A DNA stretch of 64,000 nucleotides from Bhargavaea beijingensis (GTDB lineage Bacteria > Bacillota > Bacilli > Bacillales_A > Planococcaceae). Numbering within the stretch: position 1 is the first letter of the stretch; every line of letters begins with the position of its first letter. The translations under genes were made by a program, and so were the position numbers. Positions 16,638 through 27,328 of this stretch are shown here, in pieces. The notes beneath the pieces are model-generated. The model did not search any database, had not been told where the DNA came from, and was given only the letters and a program-made list of their open reading frames with translations. The stretch spans positions 1 to 64,000 of the forward strand of contig NZ_FNAR01000009.1 of the NCBI RefSeq assembly GCF_900101985.1, in the 5' to 3' direction.

Positions 16638-19292
16638 TCAGATCTCTTTTAATTCAGCAATGCGTTTTTGCACGGCGTCGTATTTTTCTTGGTAGTCTTT
16701 CTGCTTGGCACGTTCTTCTTCGACGACGGCGGCAGGAGCTTTGGAGACGAAGCGCTCGTTCGAGAGTTTGCCTTCGACACGTTTCAGCTCACCTTGCCAC
16801 TTTCCGAGCTCTTTCTCAAGCCGTGCGAGTTCTTCCTCGATGTTGATGAGGCCTTCGAGCGGCATGAAGAGCTCGGCGCCGGTGACGACGGCGGACATGG
16901 ATTTCTCCGGTGCGGCCAGGTCGCGGCTGATGTCGAGTGTTTCCGGATTGCAGAAGCGCTCGAGGTAGGCGCGGTTGTTCTCCAATGCGGCCTGTGTTGC
17001 GTCGTCATGAGTGCGGATTGCGAGCGCGACTTTCTTGCTCATCGGCGTGTTCACTTCGGCGCGGACATTGCGTACCGCCTTGATGACGTCCATGAGGTGT
17101 TTCATGTCGCCTGCGCGCTGTTTATCGGACAGTGAAGGATCAGCGACCGGCCACTTCGCGGTGACGATCGACTCGCCTTCATGCGGCAGGCTCTGCCAGA
17201 TTTCTTCCGTGATAAATGGCATGAACGGGTGAAGCAGGCGCATCGTGTTGTCGAGGACGTATGCAAGGATCGAGCGGGTCGTCTTTTTGGCCGCTTCGTC
17301 TTCCCCGTACAGCGGCAGCTTCGCCATCTCGATGTACCAGTCACAGAAGTCATCCCAGATGAAGTTGTACAGCGCGCGGCCCACTTCGCCGAATTCGTAT
17401 TTATCAGCAAGCTTGGTGACCGTCTCGATCGTTTCGTTCAGACGGGTCAGGATCCATGCATCTGCAGCGGACTTCTTCCCGCTCAGGTCGATTTCCTCGT
17501 ACTTCAGCCCATCCATGTTCATCAATGCAAACCGGGAGGCGTTCCAGATTTTGTTCGCGAAGTTCCAGACGGATTCCACTTTCTCATTCGAGAAGCGCAG
17601 GTCCTGTCCGGGCGACGAGCCGGTCGCGAGGAAGTACCGCAGCGAGTCCGCGCCGTACTGGTCGATGACGTCCATCGGATCGACACCGTTGCCGAGCGAC
17701 TTGGACATTTTGCGGCCGTCTTCCGCGCGGACGAGTCCATGGATCAATACGTCATCAAACGGACGCTTGCCGGTGAATTCGAGTCCCTGGAAAATCATCC
17801 GGGATACCCAGAAAAAGATGATGTCATAGCCCGTCACAAGTACATCGGTCGGGTAGTAGCGCTTGAACAGCTCGTTGTCCTCATCCGGCCAGTTCAGTGT
17901 CGAAAACGGCCAGAGGGCGGACGAGAACCAGGTATCGAGGACGTCTTCGTCCTGTTTCCAGTTTTCCGCGTCTGCCGGCGCTTCCATTCCGACATACACT
18001 TCGCCGGTTTCCTTGTGATACCAGGCCGGGATCTGGTGCCCCCACCAGAGCTGGCGGGAGATGCACCAGTCGCGGATATTCTCCATCCAGTTCAGGTACG
18101 TCTTCTCGAAACGCTCCGGAACGAAGCTGACTTTGTCCTCGCCCTTCTGAAGCTCGACCGCGCCTTCGGCAAGCGGCTCCATCTTGACGAACCATTGAGT
18201 GGACAAATACGGTTCAACGACCGCTCCGCTCCGCTCGGAATGACCGACGGAGTGCATATGCTCTTCGATTTCAAAGAGGACACCCATCTCCTGCAGATCC
18301 TTGACGATTTGCTTGCGGCACTCAAAGCGGTCCATGCCCTGGTACTTGCCGGCACGTTCGTTCATCGACCCGTCCTCGTTCATGACAAGAACGCGCTCCA
18401 GATTGTGGCGGTTGCCGATCTCAAAGTCGTTAGGATCGTGTGCAGGCGTGATTTTCACGGCACCGCTCCCGAAGTCCATCTCGACGTAGTCGTCCGCTAC
18501 AATCGGGATTTCGCGGCCAACAATCGGCAACTTGACCGTTTTGCCGATCAGATGCTTGTAGCGTTCATCATCCGGATGGACAGCGACCGCCGTATCCCCG
18601 AGCATCGTCTCGGGACGTGTCGTCGCAATTTCAATCGACCCCGTGCCATCAGCGAGCGGGTACCGCATATGATAGAAGGCACCCTGTACGTCTTTATAGA
18701 TGACTTCGATGTCAGAGAGGGCTGTCTTCGTCTGGGGATCCCAGTTGATGATGTATTCGCCGCGATAGATCAGGCCTTTTTCATACAGCTTGACGAAAAC
18801 CGTGCGCACCGCTTCAGACAGGCCCTGATCCAGTGTGAACCGCTCGCGGGAATAGTCGAGGCCGAGACCGAGCTTTGCCCACTGCTCGCGGATATGGCCG
18901 GCATATTCCTCTTTCCATTTCCATGACTCTTCAAGAAACGTTTCCCGTCCGAGATCATAGCGGCTCTTTCCTTCTTCGCGAAGCTTTCCTTCGACCTTCG
19001 CCTGTGTCGCGATTCCGGCGTGGTCCATCCCCGGCAGCCAGAGCGCATCATAACCCTGCATGCGCTTCATGCGGATCAGGATGTCCTGCAGCGTCGTATC
19101 CCAGGCGTGGCCGAGGTGGAGCTTGCCCGTGACGTTCGGCGGCGGAATCACGATCGTGTACGGCTCCTTGCCGCTTTCCGGCTGCGCTTCAAAGAACTTG
19201 CCGTTGACCCACCATTCATACCTGCCGCGCTCGATCGACTGCGGATCGTACTTTGTCGGCAGGGACGTTTCCTGCTGTCCGTTCTGTTCCAT
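16638..19292 (-). CDS. valS: Valine--tRNA ligase
   Basis: Class I aminoacyl-tRNA synthetase charging tRNA-Val. It has 884 residues, the usual length. The HIGH-type motif lies in [16 protein letters not shown] (about residues 51-66) and KMSKSLGNG near residue 526. The editing domain contains [17 protein letters not shown]. The last 65 or so residues form the charged coiled-coil tRNA arm. It is controlled by the valine T-box leader directly upstream. In B. subtilis valS is followed by folC; here the NERD gene, both arrays and the ATP-grasp pair separate them. Confidence 0.97.
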   Translation of the reverse strand: MEQNGQQETSLPTKYDPQSIERGRYEWWVNGKFFEAQPESGKEPYTIVIPPPNVTGKLHLGHAWDTTLQDILIRMKRMQGYDALWLPGMDHAGIATQAKVEGKLREEGKSRYDLGRETFLEESWKWKEEYAGHIREQWAKLGLGLDYSRERFTLDQGLSEAVRTVFVKLYEKGLIYRGEYIINWDPQTKTALSDIEVIYKDVQGAFYHMRYPLADGTGSIEIATTRPETMLGDTAVAVHPDDERYKHLIGKTVKLPIVGREIPIVADDYVEMDFGSGAVKITPAHDPNDFEIGNRHNLERVLVMNEDGSMNERAGKYQGMDRFECRKQIVKDLQEMGVLFEIEEHMHSVGHSERSGAVVEPYLSTQWFVKMEPLAEGAVELQKGEDKVSFVPERFEKTYLNWMENIRDWCISRQLWWGHQIPAWYHKETGEVYVGMEAPADAENWKQDEDVLDTWFSSALWPFSTLNWPDEDNELFKRYYPTDVLVTGYDIIFFWVSRMIFQGLEFTGKRPFDDVLIHGLVRAEDGRKMSKSLGNGVDPMDVIDQYGADSLRYFLATGSSPGQDLRFSNEKVESVWNFANKIWNASRFALMNMDGLKYEEIDLSGKKSAADAWILTRLNETIETVTKLADKYEFGEVGRALYNFIWDDFCDWYIEMAKLPLYGEDEAAKKTTRSILAYVLDNTMRLLHPFMPFITEEIWQSLPHEGESIVTAKWPVADPSLSDKQRAGDMKHLMDVIKAVRNVRAEVNTPMSKKVALAIRTHDDATQAALENNRAYLERFCNPETLDISRDLAAPEKSMSAVVTGAELFMPLEGLINIEEELARLEKELGKWQGELKRVEGKLSNERFVSKAPAAVVEEERAKQKDYQEKYDAVQKRIAELKEI

Positions 19293-19318
19293 CTCTGGTT
19301 CCTCCTTTGTTTCCGGGA

Positions 19319-19560
19319 AATCAAAAAACCCTCCGTCCTATAAAGGACGAAGGGCTGACTTCGCGGTACCACCTTTAGTTCCGGCACGCAAAACAAGAGC
19401 GCCGGCGCTCGAAACGATAACGGTCGTCTGACCGGCACTCCGCTACTCGGTTCGCGGAGGCTGCTCACGGGCGACTTCGGACGGCGCTGACGGGAGCTCT
19501 CACCAGCCGCTCCCTCTCTCCGGACAACTTCCATCCTACTCTTCCCGCTCACTGCATCGT
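19319..19560 (-). ncRNA. T-box leader (valine) of valS
   Basis: Minus-strand leader with the T-box motif GGTGGTACCGCG (19362-19373), a competing terminator (stem CGTCCTTTATAGGACG with CCC/GGG extension and T6, 19323-19354), and a stem I containing GGTGAGAG. The specifier is read as GTC (19473-19475) in GAAGTCGCCC, which matches valine. Uncharged tRNA-Val would favour the antiterminator and valS expression. Confidence 0.93.
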
Positions 19561-19625
19561 TATCCATTTCGTTCATTGTACAAAACCGGCATCCCCCCGT
19601 CAATACGAAAGGAGGTGTTCCCTAC

Positions 19626-19817
19626 TTGAAAAAGAAATACAATCCTTGGCTGCTGCCGCCCTGCCTGCGGAAAATACGCTTTTACTGCAAGGCAATCATC
19701 ATCCCGATTTGCTGTTTCCAGCTGATCCGCACGCTGTTCGTGCCAACCACGGGTGATTTCCTGCTGCTCATCGTGTTAATCGGCCTCTGCGTCGCGTTTC
19801 ACAAGGATTTTATATGA
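19626..19817 (+). CDS. Small membrane protein of unknown function
   Basis: Small protein of 63 residues starting at a TTG eight bases after a full AAAGGAGGTG ribosome site, which is strong evidence that it is translated. A basic N-terminus with three Lys is followed by a hydrophobic cysteine-containing stretch (YCKAIIIPICCFQLI) and a second helix (FLLLIVLIGLCVAF). It is therefore probably a two-pass membrane peptide. It faces the SpoVID-like gene and overlaps its 3' end by 42 bases. I do not recognise a family. It stands where B. subtilis has ysxE on the other strand. Confidence 0.6.
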   Translation: MKKKYNPWLLPPCLRKIRFYCKAIIIPICCFQLIRTLFVPTTGDFLLLIVLIGLCVAFHKDFI

Positions 19818-20519
19818 TGGATAGGAAAAGACCGTATACGTATCTTCAAGGCCCGCGATGAATGCCCTGACCTCATCCGGGCTATTTTGCGATGCCTCTT
19901 CCCCGTTCGGCTGCGGTGCCTTTTCCGCAGTTACGGCAGCGGTCACCGGCTGCCTGCGCTCTGGCTCGGCGGAAGCGCGTACTGAAGAGGATTCGGTTTC
20001 CTCGCGTACGGCAAGTTGCGGTGACCGGTGGCTGCTGCTTTCCGTACGGGAGGACGATTCATCCTTTAACTCCAGCACTTCGGCCTTCGGAGGTGATTCG
20101 TCCGCTTCATCTGATTCGTCATCCATGTTATCCCCGTATAGACAGTCGACCTTCCACGTCACACACAATGCGCCGTCTTCATTCACATGAGCCCGCACAT
20201 CCTGCGTTTTGATTGAAGCGCCCTGCCCCGTCTCTGACGGAAGATCAATATAAAGCGGGACTGCATATTCGAAATATCCTGTCTCCCCATCCATATCAAT
20301 TTCCTCGATCATCGTCGCACCCTCCGGGTCGGGGCTGCCCCCCTCCCCGTCAAATACCGCCATGCAAGTCAAGTGATAAATACCGGTCAGCCGGTACGCA
20401 TTTTCCGTATGCTCGTCCGTGTACTGGGGCGTCACATTCACCGATTCCGCACGCACCGGCTCCCCGCAACCCTGCGGAAAGCGGAACGTCTGCTCCATTG
20501 TCCATGCCGACATCGCCAT
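19776..20519 (-). CDS. spoVID: SpoVID-like spore coat morphogenesis protein, lacking LysM
   Basis: Protein of 247 residues in the hemL-valS interval where spoVID lies in B. subtilis. The N-terminal 125 residues resemble the SpoVID N-terminal domain (start MEQTFRFPQGC, then ESVNVTPQY and an LTGIYHLT strand). A Ser/Glu-rich low-complexity middle follows (about 130-215). The C-terminal LysM repeat of SpoVID is not visible and the protein is well under half its usual length. The ATG at 20519 has GGAGGAG about six bases upstream; upstream codons of the same frame run back towards the repeat array. SpoVID directs coat encasement through SpoIVA and SafA. Confidence 0.6.
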   Translation of the reverse strand: MAMSAWTMEQTFRFPQGCGEPVRAESVNVTPQYTDEHTENAYRLTGIYHLTCMAVFDGEGGSPDPEGATMIEEIDMDGETGYFEYAVPLYIDLPSETGQGASIKTQDVRAHVNEDGALCVTWKVDCLYGDNMDDESDEADESPPKAEVLELKDESSSRTESSSHRSPQLAVREETESSSVRASAEPERRQPVTAAVTAEKAPQPNGEEASQNSPDEVRAFIAGLEDTYTVFSYPSYKILVKRDAEAD

Positions 20520-20640
20520 CTGCCTCTCCTCCTCTGTATGTTCGCGCATAAACCAATATATGCTTCGGAATGCACCAATATGGCGGAGGCTTGTGAAGTA
20601 TTTTGAAAAGACAAGGATGGGAAGTTGAGGAGAAACCGTG

Positions 20641-20875
20641 ATTTGCAATCTGACTGCGGGAATTTCAGCATGGAACCCTGATTTGAAAAAGGACTCCCGG
20701 TTTGCACTATGGAACCCCGATTTGAAACAAGGCGTCTCCATTTGCACTATAAAACCTCGATTTGAAACATGGAGCCGCCATTTGTCCTATGGAGCCACGA
20801 TTTGAATCATGGAGCTGCCATTTGCACTATGGCTCCCCAATTTGAAACATGGAGCCGCCATTTGGGACCCCGCCT
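20641..20875. repeat. 20-bp tandem repeat array with ATTTG core
   Basis: Twelve ATTTG-type cores start at 20641, 20662, 20681, 20700, 20720, 20740, 20760, 20780, 20800, 20820, 20840 and 20860. From 20700 the step is exactly 20 bases. Two unit types alternate, ATTTGAAACATGGAGCCGCC and ATTTGCACTATGGAACCCCG, making a 40-bp higher-order unit that is cleanest at 20740-20860. It lies between the hemL terminator and the SpoVID-like gene and has no credible reading frame. Confidence 0.9.
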
Positions 20876-20928
20876 TGTGCCTCCAGCGGCAATACGAAAT
20901 GGAAGTACACTATAAATATCCGTACACC

Positions 20929-20960
20929 AAAAAACCGCCCCCCCCTAAAGGGACGGTCAT
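20929..20960 (-). terminator. Terminator of the hem operon
   Basis: Hairpin of GACCGTCCC and GGGGGGCGGTT with a short TTTAG loop and a T6 tail, just after the hemL stop. Confidence 0.88.
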
Positions 20961-20968
20961 TTACGAAT

Positions 20969-22261
20969 TTATCGCTTCAGCTGCCTAAATACTTTGTGGA
21001 ATGCTTCTACCGTGCGGTCGATATGCTCCTCGGTGTGAGCGGTGGAAATGAAGACGCCCTCAAACTGGGACGGCGGCAGATAAATGCCTTCTTCCGCCAT
21101 CATCGCGTAGTACTTGCCGAACAGCTCAAGATCGGCAGTCTTGGCGCTTTCAAAATCGGTGACGTCCTCGTTTGTGAGGAAGTAGCCGATCATCGAGCCG
21201 GCGCGGTTGACGGTGTGCGGAATATTGTTTTCTTCCGCAGCTTCACGGAAGCCGGCTTCCAGGCGATCGCCGAGTGCTTTGAAGTGATCGTACGATTCAG
21301 GAGTCAGCTTGCTGAGCGTCGCAATCCCTGCCGCCATCGCGAGCGGGTTTCCGGATAACGTTCCGGCCTGATAGATCGGGCCGGCTGGTGCGACCTGCTC
21401 CATGATTTCTCGCCTGCCGCCGAATGCGCCGACAGGCAGGCCGCCGCCGATGACCTTGCCGAGGCAGGTCAGATCAGGCATGACGTCGAACAGTCCCTGG
21501 CCGCTGTTGTAGCCGACACGGAAGCCGGTCATGACTTCGTCGAAGATGAGGAGAGAGCCATGCTGCTCGGTCACTTCGCGCAGGCCTTCCAGGAATCCTT
21601 CATTCGGAGGCACAACACCCATGTTGCCCGCAACCGGCTCGACAATCACCGCGGCGATGTCTTCGCCATAGTTATCGAATGCCTGGCGGACGGCGTCCAA
21701 GTCATTGTAAGCCACAGTGATCGTGTTGCCCGCGATCGAAGCCGGGACACCCGGGCTATCAGGCAGACCGAGTGTGGCCACGCCGGAGCCCGCCTTGATG
21801 AGGAGTGAGTCGCCGTGGCCATGGTAGCAGCCTTCAAACTTCAGGATTTTGTCACGTCCGGTCACGCCGCGGGCCACGCGGAGCGCACTCATCGTCGCTT
21901 CCGTGCCGGATGAGACCATTCGGACCATTTCAATCGACGGAACGCGCTTGATGACGATCTTCGCCAGCTCGTTTTCGGCCAGTGTTGATGCGCCGAAGCT
22001 GGATCCTTTTCCGGCCTGTTCCCGGATCGCCGAGACGACATCGTCATCTGCATGGCCGTGGATCAGCGGTCCCCAGGAAAGAACATAGTCGATATAGTCG
22101 TTGCCGTCGATATCCCTGATGACGGCGCCTTTTCCGCTTTCCATGAAAATCGGATCCATGTCGACGGCCTTGAACGCGCGGACCGGCGAGTTGACGCCGC
22201 CCGGCATCAGATTAATCGCTTCAGAAAAAGCGTTTTTCGAGTTCTCATACGATCGGGCCAA
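20969..22261 (-). CDS. hemL: Glutamate-1-semialdehyde 2,1-aminomutase
   Basis: PLP enzyme converting glutamate-1-semialdehyde to 5-aminolevulinate, the second step of the C5 heme pathway. It has 430 residues, normal length. The PLP-binding lysine lies in [17 protein letters not shown] (about residue 267). The [12 protein letters not shown] and YHGHGDSL segments are typical of the aminotransferase fold. It is the last gene of hemAXCDBL, two bases after hemB. Confidence 0.97.
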   Translation of the reverse strand: MARSYENSKNAFSEAINLMPGGVNSPVRAFKAVDMDPIFMESGKGAVIRDIDGNDYIDYVLSWGPLIHGHADDDVVSAIREQAGKGSSFGASTLAENELAKIVIKRVPSIEMVRMVSSGTEATMSALRVARGVTGRDKILKFEGCYHGHGDSLLIKAGSGVATLGLPDSPGVPASIAGNTITVAYNDLDAVRQAFDNYGEDIAAVIVEPVAGNMGVVPPNEGFLEGLREVTEQHGSLLIFDEVMTGFRVGYNSGQGLFDVMPDLTCLGKVIGGGLPVGAFGGRREIMEQVAPAGPIYQAGTLSGNPLAMAAGIATLSKLTPESYDHFKALGDRLEAGFREAAEENNIPHTVNRAGSMIGYFLTNEDVTDFESAKTADLELFGKYYAMMAEEGIYLPPSQFEGVFISTAHTEEHIDRTVEAFHKVFRQLKR

Positions 22262-22262
22262 T

Positions 22263-23243
22263 TCAGTTCCCCTCCATGTACCGTACCGCGTCTTTCGCGA
22301 AGTACGTAATAATCATGTCGGCGCCTGCGCGCTTCATCGATGTCAGTGTCTCCATGACGATTTTTTCCTCGTCGACCCAGCCGTTCTGTGCGGCGGCCTT
22401 GATCATTGAATATTCGCCGCTCACGTTGTAGGCGACGACCGGCATGCCGGAGAAGTCTTTGACTTCGCGCATGATGTCCATGTACGACAGCGACGGCTTC
22501 ACAATCAGCATGTCCGCGCCTTCCTCGATGTCCGACTGAGCTTCGCGGATCGCTTCGAGGCGGTTTGCAGAGTCCATCTGATACGTTTTCCGGTCGCCGA
22601 ATTGCGGAGTGCTCCCGGCTGCCTCGCGGAATGGGCCATAGTAGGCGGACGCATACTTGACTGCATAGGACATGATCGGCACATGCTCAAAGCCCGCTTC
22701 GTCCAGCGCATGGCGGATCACCGTGACAAAGCCGTCCATCATGTTCGATGGAGCGATAATATCCGCTCCGGCTTTCGCTTGGCTGACGGCCGTGCGGGCA
22801 AGAAGGTTGAGCGACGGATCGTTCAGGATCCGGCCCTCCTCGATCAGGCCGCAGTGACCATGGTCGGTATACTCGCACAGGCAAGTGTCGGCAACGACGA
22901 GCAGATCCGGATGGCGCTCTTTGATCAGACGCGTCGCCTCCTGGACAATGCCGTGGTCGTGATAGGCTTCAGTGCCTTCTGCGTCTTTGTGCTCGGGTAC
23001 ACCGAACAGAAGGACCGCCGGAATGCCGAGCGATACAACTTCATCCACTTCAGCACCGAGGTGGTCGAGCGACAGGTTGAATACCCCCGGCATCGAACCG
23101 ACTTCCGTGCGGATGTCTTTTCCTTCCGCCACGAAAATCGGGTAAATCAGATCTTCCTTGTTCAGGACGGTTTCACGTACCATCGAACGCAGCGCCCCTG
23201 AATTACGGAGGCGGCGGTGACGTGCAAACTGAAGTTGGTTCAT
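22263..23243 (-). CDS. hemB: Delta-aminolevulinic acid dehydratase
   Basis: Porphobilinogen synthase, which condenses two 5-aminolevulinates. It has 326 residues. The cysteine-rich metal site [14 protein letters not shown] (about residues 120-133) indicates a zinc-type enzyme. The Schiff-base lysine lies in [11 protein letters not shown] and the conserved APSNMMDG precedes it. Its start overlaps the hemD end by four bases, giving translational coupling. Confidence 0.97.
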   Translation of the reverse strand: MNQLQFARHRRLRNSGALRSMVRETVLNKEDLIYPIFVAEGKDIRTEVGSMPGVFNLSLDHLGAEVDEVVSLGIPAVLLFGVPEHKDAEGTEAYHDHGIVQEATRLIKERHPDLLVVADTCLCEYTDHGHCGLIEEGRILNDPSLNLLARTAVSQAKAGADIIAPSNMMDGFVTVIRHALDEAGFEHVPIMSYAVKYASAYYGPFREAAGSTPQFGDRKTYQMDSANRLEAIREAQSDIEEGADMLIVKPSLSYMDIMREVKDFSGMPVVAYNVSGEYSMIKAAAQNGWVDEEKIVMETLTSMKRAGADMIITYFAKDAVRYMEGN

Positions 23244-24007
23244 GACATTCCTTCCTTTCGGTTGCCTAATTCCCGGACGAGGTCGAGCAACGTGTACCGT
23301 TCGGGTTTGACATGGACTTCTGCACCCGCTTCAAGCAGGGCCTCTTCGGTTACATGGCCGATTGCGCCGATTGTGAAGCCGGTCCAGCCGGTTTCCGCGG
23401 CAATCTGTTCCGAGAACACCCGGACGGCGGACGGGCTGGCAAACAGCACGGCGGTCTTCCCGCCCTGTTTAAGCAGATCCTTGACACCGAGGATCCCTTC
23501 CAAGTCGTCCACTGTCTCGTAAACGGTCCATTCATCGACTTCGTTCGGAAGCCCTTCTTTAATTGTTTCCTTCGCGAGGTCGCCTTTCAGGAACAGGCAG
23601 CGATCCGCTTCATCGGAGAAAGCGGGGAATTCATCCACAAAGTGCTCCGCGCTGAACGTGGACGGGATGAAGTCGGCCTTGAGCCCGATGTCTTCAAGCG
23701 CCTTGGCCGTCTCGCTTCCGACCGCCGCGATCTTGACCGGGATGTCCGAGGGTGCCAGGCCGACCTGCTCCATTTTGCGGCCGAAATAGCGCACCGCATT
23801 CGCGCTCGTGAAGATCAGCCACTCATAGGAGGCGCATGTCTGCATCCTCAGCGAATCAGTCGGAACCACTTTCTCCACAGTCTTGATGAGCGGAAGAATG
23901 ATAGGAGTGCCGCCCTGCAACTGGACGGAAGCGACCGCTTCCTTCGCCTTTGGGGTTCCGGTGAAAATCACCGTCATCCCTGAAAGAGGGTGCTTATCAC
24001 TCATCAA
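23240..24007 (-). CDS. hemD: Uroporphyrinogen-III synthase
   Basis: Cyclises hydroxymethylbilane with inversion of ring D. The 255-residue sequence is divergent, as is usual for HemD. The [13 protein letters not shown] start, the [13 protein letters not shown] segment (about 63-75) and the [12 protein letters not shown] segment near residue 189 are the recognisable points. It lies between hemC (11-base overlap) and hemB in the standard order. Confidence 0.93.
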   Translation of the reverse strand: MMSDKHPLSGMTVIFTGTPKAKEAVASVQLQGGTPIILPLIKTVEKVVPTDSLRMQTCASYEWLIFTSANAVRYFGRKMEQVGLAPSDIPVKIAAVGSETAKALEDIGLKADFIPSTFSAEHFVDEFPAFSDEADRCLFLKGDLAKETIKEGLPNEVDEWTVYETVDDLEGILGVKDLLKQGGKTAVLFASPSAVRVFSEQIAAETGWTGFTIGAIGHVTEEALLEAGAEVHVKPERYTLLDLVRELGNRKEGMS

Positions 24008-24926
24008 GTTCCGCCTTCACTTTCCGGAGGACTTCGTCGGCACCCTGTTCTTTCAGCATGCGTGCCGCCTCCTTTCCGGCATTGACCGGATCGGTGTCCA
24101 TGACGGTGGCCCGGAATACGTCTTCCGCGTCAGGCGATGCCACAAAGCCTGTCATCCGGATTTGTCCGCCGTCCACGACCGCATGGCCGCCGATCGGAAC
24201 CTGGCAGCTTCCGTCCATTTCGGACAGGAATGTGCGTTCCGCAGTGACGGCCAGTTGCGTTGTCGGCTCGGTGATTTTCGCAAGTTCGCGCAAAAGCTCC
24301 TCATCGTCCGCACGGCATTCGATGCCGAGTGCGCCCTGGCCGACAGCCGGGATGCATTGCTCCGTCTCCAGGTAATGGGTGACGAGCTCTTTTTCCCAGC
24401 CCATCCGGTTCAGGCCTGCCGCCGCCAGAATGATGGCATCGTACTCCCCTTCGCGCAGCTTTCTAAGCCGGGTCTCGATGTTGCCGCGGATCCACTTGAC
24501 CTCGAGATCCGGCCGCATCATGAGCAGCTGGGAACTGCGGCGGAGGCTGGATGTCCCGACAACCGACCCTTCCGGAAGGTCTTCGAGTCGGACGTGGCCA
24601 TTTGCAATGTAGGCGTCACGCGCGTCTTCGCGCTCCGGCACACATCCGACCACCAGGCCTTCCTGTAGCACAGCGGGCATGTCCTTCATCGAATGCACGG
24701 CAAAATCGATCTCTTTGTCGATGAGCGCCTGCTCGATCTCTTTGACGAACAAGCCTTTGCCTCCGACTTTCGAGAGCATGACATCCAGGATCTTGTCGCC
24801 CTTCGTCACGATTTCTTTCACTTCGAATTCAAATGGCGCGCCTGCCGCCTCCATCTGATCGATAAACCAGTTGGTTTGTGTAAGTGCCAGATTGGAACGT
24901 CTTGAACCGACAATAATCTTTCTCAA
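23997..24926 (-). CDS. hemC: Porphobilinogen deaminase
   Basis: Hydroxymethylbilane synthase, which polymerises four porphobilinogens on a dipyrromethane cofactor. It has 309 residues. The N-terminal [15 protein letters not shown] and the [12 protein letters not shown] motif are diagnostic. The cofactor cysteine lies in [13 protein letters not shown] near residue 241. It follows hemX by 22 bases in the heme operon. Confidence 0.97.
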   Translation of the reverse strand: MRKIIVGSRRSNLALTQTNWFIDQMEAAGAPFEFEVKEIVTKGDKILDVMLSKVGGKGLFVKEIEQALIDKEIDFAVHSMKDMPAVLQEGLVVGCVPEREDARDAYIANGHVRLEDLPEGSVVGTSSLRRSSQLLMMRPDLEVKWIRGNIETRLRKLREGEYDAIILAAAGLNRMGWEKELVTHYLETEQCIPAVGQGALGIECRADDEELLRELAKITEPTTQLAVTAERTFLSEMDGSCQVPIGGHAVVDGGQIRMTGFVASPDAEDVFRATVMDTDPVNAGKEAARMLKEQGADEVLRKVKAELDE

Positions 24927-24948
24927 AAAGAACCCACCCTTTCAAGTA

Positions 24949-25779
24949 TCAGTACCAGAAATGAAATACGGATAACCTGCTGATCAGCAGGAAATTCACA
25001 ATCACCGCAAGAAATGCCAGAATATGGCCCCATGCGATATCAGGACCGTTCAGCCTGCCGCGGTTCTGCATCACAAGCAGCACACAGTAGATGACGAGCA
25101 GCAGGAACGACCCGATGATTTTCGGGTCCCAAAGAGGAAACGGCCCTGCAGCGATCACTGCCCACTGGAGCCCGAGAATCAGGCTGACCAACAAGACAGG
25201 CACACCGATCACCACCGAGATCGTCATCGCCCGTCTTGCCTGGTCAAGTGACGGCAGCCTGCCCCACTGTCCGTCCCATTTTTTCTTTTTCAGCGAACGA
25301 TACAGCAGCAGATAGAGGATCGCAAAAACGAATGACAGTGAAAAAGCTGTATAAGAGATGATTGCGAATGTGATGTGGATAAACAGCAATTCCGAGATCA
25401 GAGCCTCTCCGACCGCACTGCCGGGTGTTGCCGCTTCACCAAATGCCGTGATGACAACTGCCGCAAAGCCGATTACATTCAGGAAGAACACGGCAAAATC
25501 CGCTTTCCTGAACATATGGACGACGAGCGACATCGTTATTAGCAGCCACGCGTAAAAATTGATGCCTTCCGAAAGGCTGAGCACCGGAAAACGTTGCTCT
25601 TCCAAGATGTTTCCGATAAGGAACATCGTCTGCATGATCCAAGCAGCGGAGAGCGTATAGAAGGCCGCCTTCCTCGCCTTCGGCTGGCTGTTCAGGAAGT
25701 CGATAAAATAAAACACGAGGCTGGCCGCATAGAGGACGACCATAACCTCATGCAGTCTCATCAGTCCGATTTCGGTCAT
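24949..25779 (-). CDS. hemX: HemX, CcsA-like membrane protein
   Basis: Polytopic membrane protein of 276 residues with about eight membrane segments, in the CcsA/CcmC-like superfamily. In B. subtilis HemX lowers the cellular level of glutamyl-tRNA reductase (HemA). The WDPKIIGSFLLLVIY segment near the C-terminus is the expected position of the tryptophan-rich family signature, here less rich in Trp. It follows hemA after a terminator-like hairpin. Confidence 0.92.
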   Translation of the reverse strand: MTEIGLMRLHEVMVVLYAASLVFYFIDFLNSQPKARKAAFYTLSAAWIMQTMFLIGNILEEQRFPVLSLSEGINFYAWLLITMSLVVHMFRKADFAVFFLNVIGFAAVVITAFGEAATPGSAVGEALISELLFIHITFAIISYTAFSLSFVFAILYLLLYRSLKKKKWDGQWGRLPSLDQARRAMTISVVIGVPVLLVSLILGLQWAVIAAGPFPLWDPKIIGSFLLLVIYCVLLVMQNRGRLNGPDIAWGHILAFLAVIVNFLLISRLSVFHFWY

Positions 25780-25801
25780 TGAAACCCTCTGCTTTCTTAT
25801 T

Positions 25802-25857
25802 AAAAAAGAGCGTTTCCGCGTCTATAGTGTATCACATAGATGCGGAAACGCCCTTTA
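25802..25857 (-). terminator. Terminator-like hairpin between hemA and hemX
   Basis: Long stem (GGGCGTTTCCGC pairing with GCGGAAACGCTC) followed by T6 on the minus strand. It probably reduces read-through from hemA into hemX and downstream genes, setting a higher hemA dose or providing attenuation. Confidence 0.8.
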
Positions 25858-25864
25858 AAAACAA

Positions 25865-27226
25865 TCAGTGAGCCGGCGATGGTTTCATAGCGGCAAGGTT
25901 GGCTTCCTTTGCCCGCTTTTCCTTCGAACGGGAGGCCGTTTCGGCACGCTCCGTTTCCACGGCTTCTTCGATTCCGAAGATTTTCTGGAACAGTTCAAGC
26001 TGGCGCGCGGCATCCGGGGATCCCGCGATTTCCTTGGCCTGCAGGATCGGTTCCTTCAGCATCTGGTTGATGATCGATTTTGTATGCTTGCTGAGGACTT
26101 TCTTTTCCCGCTCGGTCAGATCCGGCATTTTATTGAAGATGCTTTCCATCGTTTCTTCCTGGATGGTGAGCGCCTTTTTGCGGAGAGCCGAGATGACCGG
26201 AACAACGCCGAGCGTCGCCAGCCAGTCATCGAACGAGAGAATTTCCGCTTCGACCATTTCCATGATCTTGCCGGCTGCCCTGCGGCGTTCGGCCAGGTTG
26301 GCTTCGACAATCCCGTTCAGGTCGTCAATATCATACAGGAATACGTTCGGCAAGTCGCCGATTCGGGGATCGAGATCCCGCGGAACTGCGATATCGACCA
26401 TGAAGAGCGGCTTGCCTTTCCTGAACTTCTCAACGTCTTCCATCGTGCTGTGGTCAAGGATGAAGTCTTTCGCCCCGGTGGAACTGATCACGATATCCGC
26501 TTCAAGCAGCGTGCACTGGAGCTCGTTCATCGGTTTGGCGATGCCATTGAACTTCTCGGCCATTTCTTCCGCCTTGCTGAGCGTCCGGTTAAGCACCGTC
26601 ACTTTTCCGACTCCGCTCCCGTGCAGGTTCTTGGCGGCAAGTTCGCCCATTTTCCCCGCGCCCACAATGGCGACATGCTTGCGGTTCAGCGAGCCGAAAA
26701 TCTTCTTGCCGAGTTCAACCGCGGCATATGAGACGGAAACGGCGTTATCGCCGATTTCCGTTTCGGAGTGGCCGCGTTTGGCAAGGGTGATCACCCGCTT
26801 GAACAGCTCGTTAAACACCGTGCCGGTCGTGCCGTTTTCCTGGCCGATCAGGAAGCTGGAACGGACCTGGCCCAGGATCTGTGTTTCTCCGAGTACCATC
26901 GAGTCAAGGCCGGCAGCGACCCTGAACAGGTGCCGGACCGCCTCGTCCTGTTCTTCGATGTTCAGATACGGTTCAATCTCGCTGATTTCCATGCCGAACC
27001 ACTTGGCCAGGAAGCGCTTGACATAGTATCGGACGGTGTGGAGCTGATCCCCGACGGCATAGATCTCGGTGCGGTTGCATGTCGAGATGATGACGTTCTC
27101 CAGGATGCTTTTTTCTTTCTGCAGCGCCTGCATGGCAGCGGGAAGGTCGGACTCCGGGAAGCTGAGCCGTTCCCTGAGCTCGACAGGCGCCGTCCGGTGG
27201 TTTACACCGACGACAATCGTATACAT
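25865..27226 (-). CDS. hemA: Glutamyl-tRNA reductase
   Basis: First committed enzyme of heme synthesis, reducing Glu-tRNA to glutamate-1-semialdehyde with NADPH. The start at 27226 gives [19 protein letters not shown], the conserved N-terminus, with GAGAGGTG upstream; the frame is open for 44 more codons but that part overlaps the leader. The active-site cysteine is in [13 protein letters not shown] (about residue 50). The nucleotide-binding motif is [17 protein letters not shown]. The protein has 453 residues. A PerR-type operator lies over the promoter. Confidence 0.97.
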   Translation of the reverse strand: MYTIVVGVNHRTAPVELRERLSFPESDLPAAMQALQKEKSILENVIISTCNRTEIYAVGDQLHTVRYYVKRFLAKWFGMEISEIEPYLNIEEQDEAVRHLFRVAAGLDSMVLGETQILGQVRSSFLIGQENGTTGTVFNELFKRVITLAKRGHSETEIGDNAVSVSYAAVELGKKIFGSLNRKHVAIVGAGKMGELAAKNLHGSGVGKVTVLNRTLSKAEEMAEKFNGIAKPMNELQCTLLEADIVISSTGAKDFILDHSTMEDVEKFRKGKPLFMVDIAVPRDLDPRIGDLPNVFLYDIDDLNGIVEANLAERRRAAGKIMEMVEAEILSFDDWLATLGVVPVISALRKKALTIQEETMESIFNKMPDLTEREKKVLSKHTKSIINQMLKEPILQAKEIAGSPDAARQLELFQKIFGIEEAVETERAETASRSKEKRAKEANLAAMKPSPAH

Positions 27227-27328
27227 AAAGGTGTCACACCTCTCACGTTCATTCATTTCACGGCTCCCATTATACCACGCCCCGGCCGGGTCTGGCCGGC
27301 ACAATTGTGAACAAGCCTTGAAAGCCAC

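Noticed and set aside
17181-18926. A 581-codon plus-strand frame opposite valS
   Set aside because: Antisense shadow of a highly conserved gene in GC-rich DNA; no ribosome site and His/Arg/Val-rich composition.
20520-20747. 76-codon upstream extension of the SpoVID-like gene
   Set aside because: It reads into the 20-bp array. The ATG at 20519 has a strong ribosome site and starts the conserved domain.
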